Assembly (NCBI GenBank): GCA_037045265.1
Contig: JBAOHV010000038.1
Coordinates: 1-64,000, forward strand
Direction of reading: 5' to 3'
Length of the DNA stretch: 64,000 nucleotides
Source: JBAOHV01 sp037045265
GTDB taxonomy: Bacteria > Actinomycetota > Acidimicrobiia > Acidimicrobiales > Microtrichaceae
Made by a program: the position numbers and the translations under genes. The notes below the pieces were generated by a model. It searched no databases and was not told where the DNA came from. It saw only the letters and a list, made by a program, of their open reading frames with translations. Each line of letters starts with the position of its first letter. Within the stretch, counting starts at the first letter, position 1. This document shows, in pieces, positions 59,113 through 64,000 of the stretch.

Positions 59113-60116
59113 TCACTGGAGCACCTCTGCGAGGGAGCGGGCGAAGTAGGTGAGGATCATGTCGGCACCGGCCCGCTTGACCGCGGTGAGCTGCTCGAGA
59201 GCGACGGCGTCGCCGTCGATCCAGCCTCGCTCGGCGGCGGCGTGGATCATCGCGTACTCGCCGGACACGTGATAGGCGGCCAGGGGAACGTCGACGCTCG
59301 GCCGGGCGCGCGGCGAGTGACGTCGAGGTAGGTGACGAGCGGGCTTGACCATGACCATGTCGGCGCCCTCGCCGAGGTCCAGCCGGATCTCCTCGAGCGA
59401 CTCGCGGATGTTGCGGCCAGTCCTGCTGGTAGCCCGTGCGATCGCCGCCGTCCGGCGATGCACGACGTCCACCGCGTCGCGGAACGGGCCGTACAGAGCC
59501 GGATGCGTACTTGGCGGCGTAGGCGAGGATCGCGACCTGCGTCGTGAGCCTCCGTCGTCGAGGGCCGTCGCGGATGGCGAGCGACCTGGCCGTCCATCAT
59601 CCCCGATGGGGCGCACACGATCGAGCGCCGGCCTCGGCCTGGGCGATCGCCGACCTCGTGCGTAGCAGCTCGAGCGTGGCGTCGTTGTCGACCTCGGCCG
59701 CCGGCGTCGAGCAGGCCGCAGTGGCCGTGGTCGGTGTACTCGTCGAGGCAGAGGTCGGCCATGAGCACGATCGTAGTCGCCGTAGGTCGTCAGCGCAGGT
59801 CCTGCAGCGCCACCTGGACGATCCCGTCGGGGTCCGAGGCACCCGGAACCGTCGGGGTCCTTGTGCTCGGGCACACCGAAGAGGATCACGGCGGGTACGC
59901 CCGAACGCGACCAACTCGCCGACCTCGGTGATCAGCGACCGGCGGCTGTGCTGCGACCACTCCTGGCAGGGACTCGATCGGGTTCTGCTCAGAGATGCCC
60001 TCACGGACGAACAGCGGTGCGATCAGGTCATCGACACCGAGACGGGTCTCGGCGACCAGCCGGCGCAGGGCCGGGGTTCGGCGTAGGCGACGGAGTCGCT
60101 GCTGTGGGAACGGCAC
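59113..60116 (-). CDS. hemB: Porphobilinogen synthase (frameshifted)
   Basis: GTG 60116 (VPFPQQRLRRLRRTPALRRL). Condenses two 5-aminolevulinates. Readable pieces are VDDLIAPLFVREGISEQNPI, DLCLDEYTDHGHCGLL, SDMMDGQV-like APSGMMDGQVARH (frame-shifted), YRMDPAN-equivalent region, GADMVMVKPA (active-site Lys), YHVSGEYAMIHAAAERGWID and MILTYFARSLAEVLQ at the end. About eight frame changes; at about 59509 removal of one C restores the reading YASALYGPFRDAVD. A family B repeat sits 39 bases upstream. Confidence 0.88.
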
Positions 60117-60155
60117 CCGCCGAGTGTAGGCAGGGCGCTGTGTGGGCATACCACG

Positions 60156-60263
60156 CGCCGCGCTGCGACGAAACCGCCAGCGAGACCACGACCGACACAC
60201 CCACGCGCCGCGCTGCGACGAAACCGCCAGCAAGGCAGCAACCCAATTCGTCGCAACGCGGCG
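60156..60263. repeat. Family B repeats, locus 2
   Basis: CGCCGCGCTGCGACGAAA at 60156-60173 and 60206-60223, with inverted TTCGTCGCAACGCGGCG at 60247-60263. The inverted copy is identical to that at 31267-31283. The second-copy-to-inverted-copy distance is 41 bases in both loci, and both hairpins lie about 95-100 bases past the stop of a leftward operon's last gene. Confidence 0.8.
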
Positions 60264-60289
60264 GAATTCGACAACGCCTACCAGCACCC

Positions 60290-60358
60290 GCTGGTCTCGG
60301 CCGTGCCAGCAAACCCCGTGCCAGCAAACCCATTGCCAGCAAACCCCGTGCCAGCCGA
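60290..60358. repeat. Short tandem repeat, unit CCGTGCCAGCAAACC
   Basis: Four imperfect copies of a 15-base unit between the family B hairpin and the end of cobA-hemD. No function is evident. Confidence 0.7.
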
Positions 60359-60363
60359 GTCGG

Positions 60364-61845
60364 CTAGGCGCCCAAGTGCGCCACCAGGGCGTCCACCAGT
60401 CCGTCGAGGGTGTGCGGCGATGCCTCGGCGGTCACGTCCAGACCGAGCTCGCCCGCCGCCGCCGCGGTGATCGGCCCGATCGCCACGACCACCGGCGGCA
60501 CCGAGCGCGCCAGCTCGTCGGGACCATCGGCCCCTATCGCCGACACGAGGTTCCTCGCGGAGGACGCCGAGGTGAACGTCACGGCATCGGCGTCGGCCAC
60601 GCGCGCCAGTGCCCGGGCATCGAGCGGTACCGGCACCGTCCGGTAGGCGTCGACCACGTCCACGCTCCAGCCGCAGGCACGCAGTCCGTCGGGCAGTAGG
60701 TCCCTGGCGACCTGGGCTCGGGACAGCAGCACGCGTCCACCACCGGCAGGCGGGTCGGGGAACACCTCGAGCAGTCCCTCGGCCACGTAGCGGTCGGGCA
60801 CCAGGTCGGGGTTCAGGTGACGGTCGCTCAGGACCCCAGCGGTGCCGGGACCGATCGCGGCGATGCGCACCCCGGCAAGGTCGCGGGCGTCGCGCAGCTC
60901 GAGGAGAGTGCGCCGAGCCCCGTTGGGTGACGTGACGACCAGCCAGTCGTATTCCGCCACCCGGGCGACAGCTGAGCGAAGTGCCTCTCCCCCGTCGAGC
61001 GGGTCGACTATGTCGATCGTCGGCACCTCGACCACCTGGGCACCGACGTTGCGCAGCCGACGGGCCAGCTCGCTCGCCTGACCCGGCGAGCGGGTCACCA
61101 CGACCCGGCGCCCGAGCAACGGCCGCGAGGTGAACCAGTCCAACGACTCGCCAGCCACATCACCGATCACGATCGTCGACGGTGACGACAGCTCGTGGTC
61201 GGGCAGCGTCGCCAGGGTCGCCCGCGTCACGTGCTGGTCGGGCCTCGTGCCCCAGCGCACCGCCGCCGCGGGAGTGTCAGCGGGCAGGCCCCCGGCACGC
61301 AACCGGCGGCTGATCTCGACCAGATTGGCCACTCCCATGAGCACAACGATCGTGCCGCCGACCTTGGCGAGCGACTCCCAGTCCACGTCTCCGCGGCCCT
61401 TGGTCGGGTCCTCGTGGCCGGTCACGATCGTCAGGCTCGTCGACGAATACCGCATCGTCACCGGTATCCCCGCGTACGCGGGGGCGGCGATGGCCGAGGT
61501 GATCCCCGGCACGACCTCGTAGGGGACACCCGCCGCGGCCAGGGCATGGGCCTCCTCCGCACCGCGTGCGAAGACGAACGGGTCGCCGCCCTTGAGCCGC
61601 ACGACGCTGCGACCCGCGAGCCCGTGCTCGACCAGCAGCTCGTTGATGCGCTCCTGTCGCACCGAGGGCCCGTCGGGGGTCTTGCCGACGTCGATGCGCT
61701 CCGCCTCCGGCGGTGCCAGATCCAGCAACGACCGGGCCGACAACCGGTCGTACACGACCACCTGGGCCGTGCGCAGCAGCTCGGCGCCGCGCACGGTCAG
61801 CAACCCGGGGTCACCAGGGCCTGCGCCCACGAGATACACGGTCAT
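60364..61845 (-). CDS. cobA-hemD: Fused uroporphyrinogen-III C-methyltransferase / uroporphyrinogen-III synthase
   Basis: 493 residues, intact. ATG 61845 overlaps the hemC stop (ATGA); an upstream ATG 61854 adds three residues. Residues 1-245 are a SAM-dependent methyltransferase (VYLVGAGPGDPGLLTVRGAE, RLKGGDPFVFARGAEEAHAL, VVPGITSAIAAPAYAGIPVT) that makes precorrin-2. Residues 250-493 are HemD (VVVTRSPGQASELARRLRNV; VVTSPNGARRTLLE; VTFTSASSARNLVSAIG), which closes the ring with inversion of ring D. Both haem and corrin/sirohaem branches therefore start from this one protein. Confidence 0.93.
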   Translation of the reverse strand: MTVYLVGAGPGDPGLLTVRGAELLRTAQVVVYDRLSARSLLDLAPPEAERIDVGKTPDGPSVRQERINELLVEHGLAGRSVVRLKGGDPFVFARGAEEAHALAAAGVPYEVVPGITSAIAAPAYAGIPVTMRYSSTSLTIVTGHEDPTKGRGDVDWESLAKVGGTIVVLMGVANLVEISRRLRAGGLPADTPAAAVRWGTRPDQHVTRATLATLPDHELSSPSTIVIGDVAGESLDWFTSRPLLGRRVVVTRSPGQASELARRLRNVGAQVVEVPTIDIVDPLDGGEALRSAVARVAEYDWLVVTSPNGARRTLLELRDARDLAGVRIAAIGPGTAGVLSDRHLNPDLVPDRYVAEGLLEVFPDPPAGGGRVLLSRAQVARDLLPDGLRACGWSVDVVDAYRTVPVPLDARALARVADADAVTFTSASSARNLVSAIGADGPDELARSVPPVVVAIGPITAAAAGELGLDVTAEASPHTLDGLVDALVAHLGA

Positions 61846-62775
61846 CGTGAGCACTCCGCTCGGAGTGCAGCCGCCAGCTCCCGACCGAGTGACTCCACCG
61901 CTTCGGAGTGGGCGAGCATCGCTGCAGGTTCCTGTCGCTGCTGGACGACCATGTGGCCGCCGACGCCGGTCGCGAGCATGCCTCTCAGCACCAGCGCGCC
62001 GTCAGTGTCGACGCCGTCATTGCCGACGCCGTCAGTGCCGACAAAAGCCGCGTGGGCCCCGGCAGGCAGGGTGCAGTCACCGCCCAGTTCGGCCAGGAAC
62101 GCCCGTTCTGCGTCGACCCTCCGGCGGCTGGGGGCGTGTTCGGCCGCAGCCAGGAGCTCGGCGGTCTCGCTGTCGTCGTCACGGCACTCGATCGCCAGGG
62201 CCGCCTGAGCCACCTGGGGGATCATCGTCGTCTCGTCCAGCACCTCGCTCAAGTGCTCTGCCATGCCCAGACGCTCGAAAGCGACCGCGGCGACGACGAT
62301 CGCGTCGAACTCGTCAGCCTTGGCGAGTCGGGTCGCCATGTTGCCTCGCAGCTCGGCGAAGCGAAGGTCTGGGCGCAACGCAGCGAGCTGCGCCCGCCGC
62401 CGCGCCGAGCCGGTCGCCACGACCGCTCCAGGCGCCAGATCGGCCAGCGTCGAGCCGACCAGCACGTCACGCGGGTCACCACGCTCCGGCACCGCTGCGA
62501 GCAGCAGCCCTTCGCCGGTGACCGCCGGCAGGTCCTTGGCCGAGTGCACCGCCACGTCCGCCGCGCCCGTCGAGCAGCGCCGCCTGCACCTCGGTGGCGA
62601 ACACCCCCTTGCCCCCGATCTCCGACAGCGCCACGTCGAGTCGCCGGTCGCCCTCGGTCGACACGGCGACCAGCTCGACCGCCAGCCCGGGGTGCGCGGC
62701 CTTCAACAGCGCCCCGACGTGTTCCGCCTGCCACAACGCCAGCGGAGATCGTCGTGTGGCGAGGCGGAGCACCAC
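61842..62775 (-). CDS. hemC: Hydroxymethylbilane synthase (frameshifted)
   Basis: GTG 62775 (VVLRLATRRSPLALWQAEHV). Polymerises four porphobilinogens. Motifs are STEGDRRLDVALSEIGGKGV, AVHSAKDLPAVTGEGLLLAA (one frameshift near 62560 between these), ATGSARRRAQLAALRPDLRF, ELRGNMATRLAKADEFDAIV and GGDCTLPAGAHAAFV, whose Cys anchors the dipyrromethane cofactor. A short DG-rich insert (GTDGVGNDGVDTDGAL) follows the cofactor Cys. Its start is 1 base past the hemA stop. Confidence 0.92.
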
Positions 62776-62776
62776 C

Positions 62777-64000
62777 TCAGCCGAGCTCGAACAGGTCGCG
62801 GATCGAGTCGGCGAGGCGCTCGCCCCTGCTCGACCCGGCAGAGTCCTTCAGCTGGACCGTCGGGGTGTGCAACAGCTTGGCGAGCATGCCGCGGGTCAGC
62901 GCCTCGACGGCGTCACGCTGCTCCGGCGACAGTGTCTCGAGGCGGGCGGCGAAGCGCTCGAGCTCGGCCCTACGCACGCCTTCGGCCTGGTCGCGCAGCG
63001 CTGTGACCACCGGCGCGACCTCACGAGCGGAGACCACGGAGTCGAAGCGGGCGATCTCGTGCTCGACGATCTCACGCACCGCGTCGGCCTCGGCGCGGCG
63101 CGCCGTCAAGCTCGCCTCCGTCAGCTCCGCGACCGCGGCCATGTCGAGCAGGTCGACGCCCTCGACGTCCGCGGCGGCCGGCTCGACGTCACGGGGCATG
63201 CCGACGTCGACCACCAGCACCGAACGCGACGGCCCGGCCACAGCAGCGCTCAGCTGCGCGGCGCTCACCACGGCCTCCGTCGAGTCGGTTGCGGTGAACA
63301 CCACGTCGACCTTCGCCAGGACCTCGTCGATGCGATCCAGGCCGACTCCGCTGATGGCACCGGGGCGACCGGTCGCGGAATCCGCGAGCGACTCGGCCAG
63401 TGCCACCGCACGCGGCTCGGTGCGGTTGGCGATGACCAGCTCTTCCAGGTGTGCGTCGGCCAGGAAGCGGGCCATTCCGCGTGCCATCGAGCCGGCGCCG
63501 ACGACGACCGCACGCCTGCCGGCCAGCCCGATCGCGGCACGGGCGCCGGCGCAGTTCGGCTCGACAACCGACCCGCCATGACCCCCGGCCCCACCAGAAA
63601 CCCCGGTCGCACCCAGCCGCTCGCCCGCCATGATCACCGCTGCCTGCGACACCGAGGTCACATGGTGCGAGATGCGCGTCTCGCTGCGGGCACGCTTGCC
63701 CACCTCGAGCGCGTGGCGGAACAACAGGTTCAGGCTGCGCCTCGACGTGCCCTCGGCACGGGCGATGTCCCAGGCGGTGCGCACCTGGCCGAGGATCTCG
63801 TGCTCACCCGGAACCGCCGAATCCAATCCGGCCGCAACCTCGAACAGGTGCTGCACTGCACGGTCGTCGTGTTCGACGTAGAGGCACTCCGAGAACCGGT
63901 CAGGCGTCAGGAACGTCAGGTCGCTGAAGAAGTCCCGCACCTGGCTGTACGCGGAGTGGAAGCGCTCCGCGACCACGTAGACCTCGGTCCGGTTGCAGGT
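62777..64000 (-). CDS. hemA: Glutamyl-tRNA reductase, 5' end outside window
   Basis: The first step of the C5 pathway: reduces glutamyl-tRNA to glutamate-1-semialdehyde. The visible part starts inside the catalytic TCNRTEVYVVAERFH (active Cys), at the right edge. Then come PGEHEILGQVRTAWDIARAE, the NADPH domain RRAVVVGAGSMARGMARFLA and VVFTATDSTEAVVSAAQLSA, and the helical dimerisation domain ending RLADSIRDLFELG. A Gly-rich insert (GVSGGAGGHGGSVVEP) splits the region between catalytic and NADPH domains. Intact frame in view; roughly the first 45 codons are missing. Confidence 0.93.
   Translation of the reverse strand, partial: TCNRTEVYVVAERFHSAYSQVRDFFSDLTFLTPDRFSECLYVEHDDRAVQHLFEVAAGLDSAVPGEHEILGQVRTAWDIARAEGTSRRSLNLLFRHALEVGKRARSETRISHHVTSVSQAAVIMAGERLGATGVSGGAGGHGGSVVEPNCAGARAAIGLAGRRAVVVGAGSMARGMARFLADAHLEELVIANRTEPRAVALAESLADSATGRPGAISGVGLDRIDEVLAKVDVVFTATDSTEAVVSAAQLSAAVAGPSRSVLVVDVGMPRDVEPAAADVEGVDLLDMAAVAELTEASLTARRAEADAVREIVEHEIARFDSVVSAREVAPVVTALRDQAEGVRRAELERFAARLETLSPEQRDAVEALTRGMLAKLLHTPTVQLKDSAGSSRGERLADSIRDLFELG

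Overview
The window looks like two kinds of DNA joined near position 17,190. Bases 1 to about 17,190 are a mobile, defence-type accessory region. The rest, to 64,000, is the chromosome of a high-GC actinobacterium. Its complete nuoA-N operon, the unusual cytochrome b/Rieske cluster, and the hemA-hemC-cobA/hemD-hemB-hemL order suggest Acidimicrobiia (relatives of Microthrix or Ilumatobacter). That assignment is an inference; no rRNA or tRNA gene was found to test it.

Accessory region: a heavily frameshifted 3' part of a type I restriction gene (hsdR, 1-1970), a small zinc-finger gene, then a Tn7-like transposition module on the + strand: tnsA, tnsB, tnsC, a first tniQ, a small unknown gene, a WhiB-like gene and a second tniQ (2842-11311). 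Convergent to it is a three-gene ubiquitin-like conjugation operon: multiubiquitin, an E2-like/E1 (ThiF) fusion and a DUF6527 protein (13200-11287). Its 199-bp upstream region is shared with a divergent higB and higA-ImmA toxin-antitoxin pair, and a 25-bp palindrome lies where it could control both. An operon of three genes coupled by ATGA overlaps follows: a PD-(D/E)xK nuclease, a possible RusA-like protein and a GIY-YIG nuclease (14907-17214). The region ends abruptly inside a truncated glycosyltransferase, which could be a true insertion boundary or an assembly chimera.

Host region: 17.2-31 kb is an exopolysaccharide and surface locus: GT4 glycosyltransferase, FlaA1/CapD-type dehydratase, UDP-sugar dehydrogenase, SDR epimerase, initiating sugar transferase, NeuD-type acetyltransferase, low-molecular-weight tyrosine phosphatase, a ricin-type lectin fragment and an NTP_transf_5-like protein. 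From 47.8 to 31.4 kb on the - strand lies a full 14-gene Complex I operon. Directly upstream (53.6-47.8 kb) are a bc/b6f-like complex (split cytochrome b, Rieske protein, dihaem cytochrome c), an 8Fe ferredoxin and two membrane proteins, with a divergent monohaem cytochrome c. Together they form a quinone-linked respiratory chain. Then come pgi, a membrane protein, and a haem/corrin cluster that carries glutamyl-tRNA toward 5-aminolevulinate and on to uroporphyrinogen III and precorrin-2.

Two families of intergenic palindromic repeats occur only in the host part. The 7-mer GGCATAC (either strand) occurs about 15 times in the first 17.2 kb and about once in the remaining 46.8 kb, supporting a different origin for the accessory part. 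Many genes carry single-base frameshifts, unevenly distributed. Those I could resolve are mostly extra bases, so I treat them as probable sequencing or assembly errors rather than decay. Coordinates of such genes give the full inferred extent.
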